Below are positions 36,118 to 45,186 of a stretch of 64,000 bases of DNA, in pieces. Source of the DNA: Stappia sediminis. Its GTDB lineage: Bacteria > Pseudomonadota > Alphaproteobacteria > Rhizobiales > Stappiaceae. The DNA is taken from contig NZ_WUMV01000002.1 of NCBI RefSeq assembly GCF_009826895.1, positions 372,001-436,000 on the forward strand, in the 5' to 3' direction. Below the pieces are notes generated by a model. It worked only from the letters and a program-made list of their open reading frames with translations. It was not told the origin of the DNA and searched no databases. The translations under genes and the position numbers were made by a program. Position 1 is the first letter of the stretch. Each line of letters begins with the position of its first letter.

Positions 36118-36717
36118 TCAAATCGTGAGGCTTCGCGCACCGTTGAGCAAAATCGCCGTTGCGATGTCGGCGTAGTCTTCGCGGCTGACAGGGCCGTTCG
36201 GGCGGAACCAGAGGTAATGCCAGTTGACCATGCCGAAGAGGCTCATGGTCACAGGCTTCAGCAATTTCGAACCCCGCCCCAGTTCGGGGATCGCTTCCAC
36301 GATCGCCTCGGAGAAAAGACGCACAAGATGGCGCTCCTTTTCCTTCAGCTCCTCCTGCTGATCGGGGGGCAGGCGCTTCATTTCATTGATCTGGATCTTG
36401 TGCTCGGCGTTGGCGTCGCGATAGGCCTCAAGCAGCGCGCCGACATAATCGCGCAGGCGCTGCTCAGCCGCCCGCGAAGGGTCGTGAGCGGCCTCGACAC
36501 CGGCAATCAACTCATCCAGATGGTCGCGGATGATGTCGAAGAGAAGCTGATCCTTGTTCGCATAATAATGGTAGAGCAGCGCCTTTGAAACGCCGCACCC
36601 TTGCGCGATCTGGCTCATCGACGAGCGATCGAAACCATGCTCGGAAAATAGCTCCGCCGAGGTCTTCAGGATCGCCTTGCGCTTCTCGTCGTAGTCTTCC
36701 GCGCGCGGACGCGCCAT
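36118..36717 (-). CDS. TetR-family regulator, PaaR-like
   Basis: A 199-residue repressor. The TetR HTH covers residues 12-58 (KAILKTSAELFSEHGFDRSSMSQIAQGCGVSKALLYHYYANKDQLL), followed by an all-helical ligand domain. It is the last gene of a minus-strand unit paaG-paaI-paaK-tetR. TetR regulators in this position (PaaR) sense phenylacetyl-CoA and control paa genes. A matching ACCGnCCGGnCGGT palindrome lies at 39462-39479 in the divergent promoter ahead of paaG and paaN. Confidence 0.85.
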   Translation of the reverse strand: MARPRAEDYDEKRKAILKTSAELFSEHGFDRSSMSQIAQGCGVSKALLYHYYANKDQLLFDIIRDHLDELIAGVEAAHDPSRAAEQRLRDYVGALLEAYRDANAEHKIQINEMKRLPPDQQEELKEKERHLVRLFSEAIVEAIPELGRGSKLLKPVTMSLFGMVNWHYLWFRPNGPVSREDYADIATAILLNGARSLTI

Positions 36718-36767
36718 CTGCCTGCTCCGTTATCGATGAACCATGAGGGGGAACGGACGCTCCGTTA

Positions 36768-38078
36768 TCAGGATTTCGGCCTGTGGTCGACCACCCGCCT
36801 GGCTTTGCCCATCGATCGTTCGATCGATCCGGGTGCTGCGACGAAAACGCGGGCGGAAATGCCGATCACATCCTTGATGTGTTTCCTGAGTTCCGCGGCC
36901 TGTATCTCGCGGCTCGATGAATCGGCGTGCGTTTCCGTCGCCTCCACATGAACCGTCATATCGTCCATCCGGCCTTCGCGTGTAAGCTCGATGTAATAGT
37001 GGGGGGCAAGGCCGCTGCAGCGCAGGATCTGCTCCTCAACCTGTGTCGGGAAAACATTGACGCCGCGCACGATCATCATGTCATCCGACCGGCCGGTGAC
37101 CTTTTCCATGCGCCGCATGGAGCGCGCGGTACCAGGCAGCAGCCGCGTGAGATCCCGCGTGCGGTAGCGGATGACCGGCATCGCCTCCTTGGAAAGGGAG
37201 GTGAACACAAGCTCGCCGACCTCGCCATCGGGCAGGACGTCGCCCGTCTCGGGATCGATGATCTCGGGATAGAAATGATCCTCCCAGATATGAAGGCCGT
37301 CCTTCGTCTCCACGCACTCGTTGGCGACGCCCGGCCCGATAACCTCCGAAAGCCCGTAAATGTCGACGGCATGCATGTCGAACGCCTGTTCGATCTCGCC
37401 GCGCATGGCGTTCGTCCAGGGTTCGGCGCCGAAGATGCCGACTTTCAGCGAAGAGTCGCGCGGGTCGATGCCGCGATGGCGGAATTCATCGAGGATCGCC
37501 AGAATGTAGGATGGCGTCACCATGATGATGTCCGGCTCGAAATCCTGGATGAGAGAGACCTGGCGCTCGGTCATGCCGCCGGACATGGGGATGACCGTGC
37601 AGCCCAGCTCCTCCGCGCCGTAATGCGCGCCAAGACCGCCTGTGAAGAGGCCGTAGCCATAGGCCACGTGCACCTTCATACCCGGCCTGCCGCCGGAGGC
37701 GCGGATGGAGCGCGCCACCACCTGCGACCACGTCTTGATGTCGTTCTTCGTGTAGCCGACGACCGTTGGCTTGCCGGTGGTGCCGGAGGATGCGTGAACG
37801 CGGGCTACCTGCTCCCGCGGGACGGCGAACATCCCGAACGGGTAGTTGTCCCGCAACGTCTGTTTCGTGGTGAAGGGAAAGTGCCTGAGGTCGGCCAGCT
37901 CCTTCAGATCGTCCGGATGAACGCCTTTTTCATCAAACGCTTGCCGATAGTGCGGCACGTTTTCATAAGCGTGGGCGAGCGACCATTTGAGCCTCTGCAG
38001 CTGCAGCGCAGTAATTTCGTCGCGCGATGCTGTCTCGATCGGATCCAGATCGCCGGGGCGGGGAGAGAGGTCGAGCAT
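36768..38078 (-). CDS. paaK: Phenylacetate-CoA ligase
   Basis: A 436-residue adenylate-forming enzyme that activates phenylacetate to phenylacetyl-CoA, the first step and the source of the pathway inducer. The AMP-binding P-loop reads HASSGTTGKPTVVGYT near residues 94-109. DIYGLSEVIGPGVANEC and YRTRDLTRLLPG are PaaK signatures, and the C-terminal lobe ends in SMGKARRVVDHRPKS. The length is normal. It sits between paaI and the TetR gene with 50-60-base gaps. Confidence 0.95.
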   Translation of the reverse strand: MLDLSPRPGDLDPIETASRDEITALQLQRLKWSLAHAYENVPHYRQAFDEKGVHPDDLKELADLRHFPFTTKQTLRDNYPFGMFAVPREQVARVHASSGTTGKPTVVGYTKNDIKTWSQVVARSIRASGGRPGMKVHVAYGYGLFTGGLGAHYGAEELGCTVIPMSGGMTERQVSLIQDFEPDIIMVTPSYILAILDEFRHRGIDPRDSSLKVGIFGAEPWTNAMRGEIEQAFDMHAVDIYGLSEVIGPGVANECVETKDGLHIWEDHFYPEIIDPETGDVLPDGEVGELVFTSLSKEAMPVIRYRTRDLTRLLPGTARSMRRMEKVTGRSDDMMIVRGVNVFPTQVEEQILRCSGLAPHYYIELTREGRMDDMTVHVEATETHADSSSREIQAAELRKHIKDVIGISARVFVAAPGSIERSMGKARRVVDHRPKS

Positions 38079-38137
38079 TTGAACGTTCCTCCGATAGCCT
38101 TGCGCAGTGGCTGCGGCACGGCATTTGTTCTTCGCTG

Positions 38138-38563
38138 TCAGACGTCGACGAGAGTGCCGGCGATGGTGCGGGAATTGCCGCGGAACTCCGCGACCGTCTC
38201 GCCGGTTTCATTGGAAACGGTCACATCCGTGATCCCGGAGCGACCTTCGCGGTAACGCTCCACCGCCGTTGCCGTCAGCCTTTCGCCAAGACGCGCGGGC
38301 CTGAGGAAGGAAACCGCGCAGTGGCTTGCCACCGTGCTCTGGTTCCAGCTGTTGCAGGCAAACGCGAAGGCGGAATCGGCAAGCGTGAAGATGTAGCCGC
38401 CGTGACAGATCCCGTGGCCGTTCACCATGCGCTCGTCTATGGTCATGGCAATGGTTGCCTTGCCGGGACCGACTTCCACGATTTCCATGCCGAGGCCCTG
38501 GCTTGCCTTGTCTTCGCCCCACATGGCTTCCGCGCAGGCTTCGGCAAGTTGCTGTGGCGTCAT
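38138..38563 (-). CDS. paaI: Hydroxyphenylacetyl-CoA thioesterase PaaI
   Basis: A 141-residue hotdog-fold thioesterase. The active-site segment VNGHGICHGGYIFTLADSAF carries the HGG motif of the PaaI subgroup (about residues 46-65). It salvages CoA from dead-end phenylacetate intermediates. It starts in an ATGA overlap with paaG. Confidence 0.94.
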   Translation of the reverse strand: MTPQQLAEACAEAMWGEDKASQGLGMEIVEVGPGKATIAMTIDERMVNGHGICHGGYIFTLADSAFAFACNSWNQSTVASHCAVSFLRPARLGERLTATAVERYREGRSGITDVTVSNETGETVAEFRGNSRTIAGTLVDV

Positions 38564-39372
38564 CGCTTGTCCTCCGCGGGCGGCTTGCCGGTGAATTCGG
38601 CGGCCCGTTTTTCCATGAAGGCGCGGACGCCTTCCGCATAATCGGGCGAACGCCCGGCGCGGCCCTGGAAATCGCGCTCAAGATCGAGCTGAGCATCGAA
38701 ATCGTTCGTGGCGGCGGCTTCCATCGCCTGCTTGATCAGGCCAAGGCCGTAGGTCGGCGCGCGGGCAAGATCGTGTGCGAGCTTGGAGGCGGCGGGGATG
38801 AGATCGTCGTCCGGAACGGCCTTCCAGATCATGCCCCATTCCTCGGCCTGAACGGCGGGGAGAGGTTCGGCGAGCAGGGCAAGCGCCTTCGCCCGCGCCA
38901 TGCCGACAAGACGCGGCAGCGTCCAGGTGCCGCCGGAATCCGGCAGAAGGCCGATCTTTGAAAAGGCCTGGATGAATTTCGCGCTCTCGCCCGCAAGCAC
39001 GATATCGCAGGCAAGCGCGATGTTGGCGCCCGCACCTGCTGCGACACCGTTCACGGCGGCAATGACGGGTTTGGGCAGCGCCTTTATGCGGCGAAGCAGG
39101 GGATTGTAGTAATTCTCGATCGTGACAGTGAGATCGGGCGGTGCGCCATCCTTCGGCGTGACCCGGTCGGAAAGGTCCTGTCCGGCCGAAAAGGCGCGCC
39201 CGGCGCCGGTCAGAATAACGGCGCGGATAGCGTCGTCTTGCTCGGCCTTCTCCAGTGCCGCGGCCAGATGTTCGTGCATCTCTACGTTGAAGGAATTCAG
39301 CTTGTCGGGTCGATTGAGCGTGATCGTGAGCACGCCTTCGCCAACCTCGGTCAATACCGGCGCGTCGGCCAT
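38560..39372 (-). CDS. paaG: 1,2-epoxyphenylacetyl-CoA isomerase PaaG
   Basis: A 270-residue crotonase-fold enzyme that converts the PaaABCE product to the oxepin-CoA. The match to PaaG is strong: LNSFNVEMHEHLAAALEKAE, ILTGAGRAFSAGQDLSD, PVIAAVNGVAAGAGANIAL, LPDSGGTWTLPRLVG and GLGLIKQAMEAA. The ATG at 39372 follows GGGAGGA; an ATG at 39456 would lie in the promoter. It is the first gene of the minus-strand unit and divergent from paaN. Confidence 0.94.
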   Translation of the reverse strand: MADAPVLTEVGEGVLTITLNRPDKLNSFNVEMHEHLAAALEKAEQDDAIRAVILTGAGRAFSAGQDLSDRVTPKDGAPPDLTVTIENYYNPLLRRIKALPKPVIAAVNGVAAGAGANIALACDIVLAGESAKFIQAFSKIGLLPDSGGTWTLPRLVGMARAKALALLAEPLPAVQAEEWGMIWKAVPDDDLIPAASKLAHDLARAPTYGLGLIKQAMEAAATNDFDAQLDLERDFQGRAGRSPDYAEGVRAFMEKRAAEFTGKPPAEDKR

Positions 39373-39456
39373 TGATGTATCCTCCCAATTCCCACGGGCC
39401 GCCTGAATGCTAATCCAATCTCGCGGGTTCGCGACGGTAGTACGTGAATTTTTCAC

Positions 39457-39487
39457 TTGACTGACCGTCCGGTCGGTTAATTATTAT
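39457..39487 (+). promoter_or_regulatory. paaN promoter with PaaR-type operator
   Basis: A near-perfect palindrome TGACCGTCCGGTCGGTTA (39462-39479; core ACCGnCCGGnCGGT) lies between a -35-like TTGACT (39457-39462) and a -10-like TATTAT (39482-39487) pointing toward paaN. The core fits the known TetR-type PaaR operator. It is 90 bases from both divergent starts, so one site could control both units. Confidence 0.7.
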
Positions 39488-39566
39488 GTCCTTACGAAAT
39501 GCGCTGTCAATGACCGGCGACAAAACTTGATGAGCGGGGCCGCAGTCCCTGCAAGGGAGGAAGCTC

Positions 39567-41228
39567 ATGGCCGACTTTTTCGCCACTCACAAGGCGACGC
39601 TCGACAAGGCGTTGGAGACGATCCGAACGCGCGGCTACTGGTCGGCTTACCCGGAAATGCCCTCCGGCAAAATTTATGGTGAAACGGCAAAGGATGACGG
39701 CGAGGCGGCCTTCAAGGCGCTTCTCGGAAAGCCGTTCGATCTCGATCAGCCATCGGATGGCGGAAGCGTTGGCGGGGAAGTCAGCCCTTACGGGTTGAAG
39801 CTCGATATCTCCTATCCGGGCGCGTCCGCCGATCTTCTTGTCGAAACCGCGAAATCGGCCATGAAAGGCTGGGCGCATGCGACGCCGCAGGAGCGGGCGG
39901 GCGTGTGCATCGAAATCCTAAACCGGCTGAACAGGCAGAGTTTCCTGCTCGCCAACGCCGTTATGCACACTTCCGGCCAGGCATTCATGATGGCTTTTCA
40001 GGCGGGCGGTGCGCATGCGCAGGACCGTGGTCTCGAAGCGGTTGCCTATGCCTATGACGAGATGACGCGCATCCCCGCGCATGCCCGATGGGAAAAGCCG
40101 CAAGGCCCGAAGGAGCCGCTGGTTCTTGAAAAGCAGTTCCGCATTATTCCGCGCGGCGTGGCACTCGTCATCGGCTGCTCGACGTTCCCGACCTGGAATT
40201 CCTACCCGGCCTTTTTCGCGAGCCTTGCGACGGGCAATGCGGTGATCGTGAAGCCGCATCCTGGCGCGATCTTGCCGCTCGCGCTGACGGTTCGCGTGGC
40301 CCGCGAAGTGCTGAAAGAGGCCGGTTTCGATCCGAACACGGTCCTTCTGGCTGCCGACAGCGCCGAAAAGCCTTTGGCGAAAGACCTCGTCACCCATCCG
40401 GATGTGGCGATTGTCGACTACACCGGATCCCCCGCCTTCGGTGAATGGGTGCGGGGGAATGCGAAAGGCAAGCAGGTTTACACCGAGGAGGCGGGCGTCA
40501 ATTCCATCGTCGTTCACTCCACCGACAACCTGAAGGGAATGGCGAGCAACATCGCCTTTTCGCTTTCGCTCTATACCGGGCAGATGTGCACGGCTCCGCA
40601 GAACATCTACGTGCCCAGGGACGGCATCGAGACGGACGACGGGCACAAATCCTTCGACGAGGTGTGTGAGGCGATCAAGGTTTCGATCGATAAGCTGCTT
40701 GGCGATCCGCAGCGCGCGGCAGCCGTTCTGGGCGCCGTCCAAAGCACGGCGACCGCGGAGCGTGTAAAGGCTGCGCGGTCGCTTGGGCGCGTGGTGCGCG
40801 ACAGCACCCCTGTCGAGGGCATGGACGAGGCGCGTACGGCAACGCCGCTCGTCATCGCCGTCGAGGCGAAGGACGAGGGGGCGTACTTGGAGGAGCGCTT
40901 CGGCCCGATCAGCTTCATCGTTGCGACCGACGGCATAGACGACGCGATCGATCGTGCGGCGGGCTCGGCGAAAACGCGCGGTGCGATAACCGCTTCGCTC
41001 TATTCCACCGACGAGGCGGTGGTGGAGAAGGCGATCGAGGCGTTCGGCGAAGGAGGCGTGTCGCTGTCGCTGAACCTCACCGGCGGCATATTCGTCAATC
41101 AGAGTGCCGCCTTTTCGGATTTCCACGTCACGGGCGCAAATCCGGCCGGCAATGCCAGCCTTTGCGACAGTGCGTTTGTGGCAAACCGTTTCCGCGTGGC
41201 AGGCGTGCGGCGGCCCGTCGCCGCCTGA
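39567..41228 (+). CDS. paaN: PaaN, aldehyde dehydrogenase of phenylacetate degradation
   Basis: A 553-residue NAD(P)-dependent aldehyde dehydrogenase of the PaaN type. The N-terminus TLDKALETIRTRGYWSAYPE is family-typical, the cofactor-binding region includes GNAVIVKPHPGAILPLALT, and the catalytic Cys lies in TGQMCTAPQNIYV near residue 341. Unlike PaaZ it has no hydratase domain, so oxepin-CoA ring opening would need a separate MaoC-type hydratase, not seen here. It heads the unit with the ABC transporter and starts after GGGAGG. Confidence 0.92.
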   Translation: MADFFATHKATLDKALETIRTRGYWSAYPEMPSGKIYGETAKDDGEAAFKALLGKPFDLDQPSDGGSVGGEVSPYGLKLDISYPGASADLLVETAKSAMKGWAHATPQERAGVCIEILNRLNRQSFLLANAVMHTSGQAFMMAFQAGGAHAQDRGLEAVAYAYDEMTRIPAHARWEKPQGPKEPLVLEKQFRIIPRGVALVIGCSTFPTWNSYPAFFASLATGNAVIVKPHPGAILPLALTVRVAREVLKEAGFDPNTVLLAADSAEKPLAKDLVTHPDVAIVDYTGSPAFGEWVRGNAKGKQVYTEEAGVNSIVVHSTDNLKGMASNIAFSLSLYTGQMCTAPQNIYVPRDGIETDDGHKSFDEVCEAIKVSIDKLLGDPQRAAAVLGAVQSTATAERVKAARSLGRVVRDSTPVEGMDEARTATPLVIAVEAKDEGAYLEERFGPISFIVATDGIDDAIDRAAGSAKTRGAITASLYSTDEAVVEKAIEAFGEGGVSLSLNLTGGIFVNQSAAFSDFHVTGANPAGNASLCDSAFVANRFRVAGVRRPVAA

Positions 41229-41293
41229 GGGAGAAACCACGCGAGGAGTCTCGATCAGGGCAAGTCCGCTTCGGACATCAATGGGAGGAAGAT

Positions 41294-42451
41294 ATGGCTA
41301 GATTCTGGAACAAGATTGGGCGTGTTGCCGTGACTTCGGTCGCGGTGCTGGCGCTGGGTGCGGCAGCTCACGCCGCCGACACCATCAAGATCGGGTCGTC
41401 GCTTTCGATGACTGGCCCGGCGTCCTTCCTGGGCGATCCGGAAGGCAAGACGCTTGAGATGTATGTCGAAGATATCAACGCGAACGGTGGCGTGAACGGA
41501 AAGCAGCTCGAGCTCGTAATTTACGACGATGCGGCCGACGCCAACAGCGCGCGCACCTTTGCGACCCGCCTTGTCGAGGATGACGGTGTGATCGCGGTCG
41601 TCGGCGGTTCGACGACCGGCGCGACCATGGCCATGGTGCCGGTGTTTGAGGATGCGGGCATTCCCTTCATCTCGCTTGCGGGTGCTGTCGTCATCATTGA
41701 TCCGGTGAAGGAATTCGTATTCAAGACGCCGCACACCGACCGCATGGCATGCGAAAAGATTTTCGAGGACATGCAGAAGAACGGCATTTCCAAGATAGGC
41801 ATGATCTCCGGCACCGGCGGTTTCGGCAAGTCGATGCGCGGCCAGTGCATGGATGTCGCCGGCAACTATGGGATCGAGATCCTGGCCGACGAAACTTATG
41901 GCCCGAAAGACGCCGACATGACGCCTCAGCTCACCAAGATCAAGGGAACCGACGGCATCCAGGCCGTGGTGAACCCCGGCTTCGGCCAGGGCCCGGCGAT
42001 CGTGACCCGCAACTACCGTCAGCTCGGCATCGACGTGCCGCTCTACCAGAGCCATGGCGTTGCCTCCAAGTCGTTCATCGATCTGGCGGGTGAAGCGGCC
42101 GAAGGCGTGCGCCTTCCCGCCGCAGCTCTTCTGGTTGCCGACAAGCTGCCGGATGATGACCCGCAAAAGCCGGTCGTGACCGGTTACAAGACGAAGTACG
42201 AGGAAACGACGGGCGAGCCGGTTTCCACCTTCGGTGGCCACGCCTATGACGGGCTGATGATCCTTGTCGAGGCGATGAAGCGGGCGGGCTCCGAAGATCC
42301 GGCGGCAATCCGCGACGAGATCGAAAAGACGCAGGGCTTCATCGGCACGGGCGGCACGGTCAACATGTCGGCGGAGGACCACCTCGGCCTCGATCTCTCG
42401 GCCTTCAAGATGCTGGAGATCAAGGACGGCGACTGGACGATCGTCAACTGA
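41294..42451 (+). CDS. Branched-chain-type ABC substrate-binding protein
   Basis: A 385-residue periplasmic binding protein. The signal peptide (AVTSVAVLALGAAAHA, about residues 10-25) is followed by the type I ligand fold IKIGSSLSMTGPASFLGDPE and the conserved VIAVVGGSTTGATMAMVPV. The ATG at 41294 follows GGGAGGAAG. Family members bind branched-chain amino acids, amides or aromatic acids. The place directly behind paaN suggests an aromatic acid such as phenylacetate, an inference from context. Confidence 0.88.
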   Translation: MARFWNKIGRVAVTSVAVLALGAAAHAADTIKIGSSLSMTGPASFLGDPEGKTLEMYVEDINANGGVNGKQLELVIYDDAADANSARTFATRLVEDDGVIAVVGGSTTGATMAMVPVFEDAGIPFISLAGAVVIIDPVKEFVFKTPHTDRMACEKIFEDMQKNGISKIGMISGTGGFGKSMRGQCMDVAGNYGIEILADETYGPKDADMTPQLTKIKGTDGIQAVVNPGFGQGPAIVTRNYRQLGIDVPLYQSHGVASKSFIDLAGEAAEGVRLPAAALLVADKLPDDDPQKPVVTGYKTKYEETTGEPVSTFGGHAYDGLMILVEAMKRAGSEDPAAIRDEIEKTQGFIGTGGTVNMSAEDHLGLDLSAFKMLEIKDGDWTIVN

Positions 42452-42471
42452 TCCACCCGGTCCGATCGACA

Positions 42472-42504
42472 GGTCCGGGGCGCGCAATCCGCGGTTCCCG
42501 GACC
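42472..42504 (+). terminator. Hairpin between binding protein and permease genes
   Basis: An 8-base inverted repeat GGTCCGGG and CCCGGACC, spanning a GC-rich loop, lies 20 bases after the binding-protein stop, without a T-run. Such structures often protect the upstream message so that the binding protein is made in excess over the permeases. Confidence 0.5.
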
Positions 42505-42581
42505 ATCTTCAGGCAAATTCATGCCGGGAAGCCAGCGGTGCGCACGTCCTCTCGTCCCCGGCATCAAGGATGCGAACAGGC

Positions 42582-43454
42582 ATGGCCGAATTCCTGCAAT
42601 TCTGCGCGTCCGGACTGACCGTCGGCGCGGTCTACGCCCTCGTCGCGCTGGGTTTCACGATCATCTACAACGCCTCCGATGTCGTGAACTTCGCGCAAGG
42701 GGAGTTCGTCATGATCGGCGGCATGACGACCGTATTCGCGACCGCCGCCGGGGTGCCGCTGCCCATCGCGGTGCTGATCGCGATCCTTGCTGCAATGGTC
42801 ATCGGGCTTTTGCTGCATCGCCTGGCGATCGAACCGGCGAGGGGCGCTTCGCCCGTGACGCTGATCATCATCACCATCGGTGCGTCGATCTTCCTGCGCG
42901 GGCTTGCGCAGATCGTCTTCGACAAGCAGTTCCATTCGCTGCCGGCCTTTTCCGGCGACACGCCGATAAACATCGGCGGCGCGCTGGTGCTGCCGCAAAG
43001 TTTCTGGGTGCTCGGCGGGGCGGTTGTCATCGTCATCGCGCTCTGGGCCTTCTTCAACCGCACGGTGACCGGCAAGGCGGTGCTGGCAACAGCGGCGAAC
43101 CGGCTGGCGGCGCGGCTTGTCGGCATCAACACATCCTTCGTGATCGGACTTTCCTTCGTGCTCTCCGCCGCGATCGGCGCGATTGCAGGCATCCTCGTCA
43201 CGCCGATTACGCTGACGAGCTACGACATCGGCACGTTGTTGGCGCTGAAGGGCTTCGCCGCGGCGATGCTGGGCGGAATGGGCAATCCCATCGGTGCCAT
43301 CGTAGGCGGGCTTCTGGTCGGTCTGCTGGAAGCCTTCGGCGCGGGATACATATCCTCCACCTATAAGGACGCGATGGCCTTCATCGTCATTCTCGGCGTT
43401 CTTTTCGTCATGCCCGGCGGCCTGCTTGGCCGCGCCAGCGTGGAAAGGGTGTGA
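42582..43454 (+). CDS. ABC transporter permease, LivH type
   Basis: A 290-residue inner-membrane permease with about eight spans. LivH landmarks are GLTVGAVYALVALGFTIIYNASDVVNFAQGEF at the N-terminus (the first stretch of the family's opening motif) and GFAAAMLGGMGNPIGAIVGG near the C-terminus, the region that contacts the ATPases. Starts at 42570 and 42582 are both possible; spacing from AAGGA favours 42582. Confidence 0.9.
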   Translation: MAEFLQFCASGLTVGAVYALVALGFTIIYNASDVVNFAQGEFVMIGGMTTVFATAAGVPLPIAVLIAILAAMVIGLLLHRLAIEPARGASPVTLIIITIGASIFLRGLAQIVFDKQFHSLPAFSGDTPINIGGALVLPQSFWVLGGAVVIVIALWAFFNRTVTGKAVLATAANRLAARLVGINTSFVIGLSFVLSAAIGAIAGILVTPITLTSYDIGTLLALKGFAAAMLGGMGNPIGAIVGGLLVGLLEAFGAGYISSTYKDAMAFIVILGVLFVMPGGLLGRASVERV

Positions 43455-43456
43455 CC

Positions 43457-44401
43457 ATGCGAAAGCTCATGTCCAACCGCCTCGCCGTGCCGGCGTTCCT
43501 CGCCCTGCTTGTCGTCGGGCTCGCCTTCGTCATGCCATCTAACTTCTATTTCCGCGTCGCGGCTCTGGTCTGGATATCGGCGCTCGCCGTGATCGGGCTG
43601 AACCTTTTGATGGGCTTCGCCGGACAGGTGAGCCTTGGCCATGCCGGTTTCTTCGGCCTTGGCGCCTATTCGGTGGCGATCCTGCCGGCGCAATTCGGCT
43701 TGCACCCAGTCATTGCTTTAATCGCCGGGGGCGCGGGCTGCGCCTTGCTCGCATTCGTCGTCGGGCGGCCGATCCTGCGGCTGAAGGGGCATTATCTTGC
43801 CGTCGCCACCCTGGGCTTCGGCATTCTGGTGTCGATGGTCATCTCCAACGAGGCGTGGCTGACAGGCGGGCCCGACGGAATGCCCGTCCCCCGGCTCGCC
43901 CTGTTCGGCTGGCGCGCGCGCGGCGCCGATACATGGTACTGGATCACCGGTGGATTGATGGTGATCGGAGCGCTTCTTGCCGTAAACCTTGTGGCTAGCC
44001 CGACGGGCCGCGCGCTCCGCGCATTGCACGATTCCGAAGTCGCCGCGCGTGTCGTAGGCGTCGATGTTGGCTGCTACAAGCTGATCGTATTCGTGATCTC
44101 CGCCGTCTATGCATCGGTTGCCGGTTCGGCCCTTGCGCTCGTCAACGGCTTCATCACGCCGGATGCCGCTGGATTCCTGCATTCGATCCAGCTTGTCACT
44201 ATGGTTGTTCTCGGCGGCATGGGCTCGATCCTGGGATCGGTCGTCGGCGCGGCCGTGCTCGTGGTGCTGCCGCAGGCGCTCACCGTCTTCCATGACTACG
44301 AACACCTGATGCTTGGCTTCATGATGATGGCTTTCATGATCCTGCTTCGAAGCGGCATCGTCCCGAGCCTATCCATGTTGATCGGCGGGAGGCGCGCATG
44401 A
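43457..44401 (+). CDS. ABC transporter permease, LivM type
   Basis: A 314-residue permease with about nine spans. It shows the LivM features GLNLLMGFAGQVSLGHAGFF, GRPILRLKGHYLAVATLGFG and the coupling segment MVVLGGMGSILGSVVGA. The ATG lies two bases after the LivH-like stop; an overlapping GTG at 43451 is an alternative. The stop overlaps the ATPase gene (ATGA). Confidence 0.9.
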   Translation: MRKLMSNRLAVPAFLALLVVGLAFVMPSNFYFRVAALVWISALAVIGLNLLMGFAGQVSLGHAGFFGLGAYSVAILPAQFGLHPVIALIAGGAGCALLAFVVGRPILRLKGHYLAVATLGFGILVSMVISNEAWLTGGPDGMPVPRLALFGWRARGADTWYWITGGLMVIGALLAVNLVASPTGRALRALHDSEVAARVVGVDVGCYKLIVFVISAVYASVAGSALALVNGFITPDAAGFLHSIQLVTMVVLGGMGSILGSVVGAAVLVVLPQALTVFHDYEHLMLGFMMMAFMILLRSGIVPSLSMLIGGRRA

Positions 44402-45186
44402 GTGTGCTTCAGGTTGAGGAAATCGGCATTGCCTTCGGCGGCGTGAAGGCCGTCGACCACGTCAGCTTCCGCGTCAATGAAGGCGATGTCTTTTCGATCA
44501 TAGGTCCTAACGGTGCGGGCAAGACGACGCTCTTCAACCTCGTCTCGGGCGTCTATCAGCCAAAATACGGCAAGGTGCTTCTGGAAGGTGCGGATGTGAC
44601 GGGCCTCGAACCGCAGACGCTGGCAAGGCGTGGCTTGTCGCGAACGTTCCAGAACCTGCAGGTGTTCTTCCGCATGACGGCGCGCGAAAATGTCATGGTC
44701 GGACGTCACCTGAAGGAAAAGCGCGGGCTTCTGGCACATATCCTGGCGCTGCCCGCGACGGCCCGTCAGAACCGTGAGAGTGCAGCTGCCGCCGATGCCT
44801 ATCTGGAGCGTGTCGGGCTTGGTGGCTATGCCGATACGCCAGCTGCCGCCATGCCATATGGAGCTTTGAAGCGGCTTGAAATCGCGCGTGCGCTTGCCGC
44901 CGGGCCAAAGGTGCTTCTGCTCGACGAGCCGGCCGCCGGCTGCAACGCGGTGGAGACTGAAGAGATAGAGAAGCTCGTCCGCAATATCGCGGACGAAGGT
45001 ACGACCGTTGTCCTTGTCGAGCATGACATGAAGATGGTTATGCGCATCTCCGACCGTGTTCACGTGCTGGAATTCGGCAAGACGCTTGCCGAAGGTACGG
45101 CGGAAGAGGTGAGAACGCACCCGAAGGTGATCGAAGCCTATCTCGGCACCCATGGTTCGAAGGAGGCCGCCGTTGCGCTCGGATGA
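44398..45186 (+). CDS. ABC transporter ATPase, LivG type
   Basis: A 262-residue ATPase. Walker A is GPNGAGKTT near residues 37-45. The signature region reads MPYGALKRLEIARAL near 155, where the usual LSGGQ is replaced by PYGAL as in LivG-class proteins. Walker B is VLLLDEPAAG near 178. ATGA-coupled to the permease gene. Confidence 0.9.
   Translation: MSVLQVEEIGIAFGGVKAVDHVSFRVNEGDVFSIIGPNGAGKTTLFNLVSGVYQPKYGKVLLEGADVTGLEPQTLARRGLSRTFQNLQVFFRMTARENVMVGRHLKEKRGLLAHILALPATARQNRESAAAADAYLERVGLGGYADTPAAAMPYGALKRLEIARALAAGPKVLLLDEPAAGCNAVETEEIEKLVRNIADEGTTVVLVEHDMKMVMRISDRVHVLEFGKTLAEGTAEEVRTHPKVIEAYLGTHGSKEAAVALG

Noticed and set aside
36724-36769. 11-base direct repeat GCTCCGTTATC (36724-36734 and 36759-36769)
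   Set aside because: One copy contains the tetR ribosome site and the other overlaps the paaK stop; there is no dyad fitting a TetR operator, so it is probably coincidental.
39918-41240. Minus-strand frame of 440 codons opposite paaN
   Set aside because: Antisense to a complete aldehyde dehydrogenase gene; no family resemblance.
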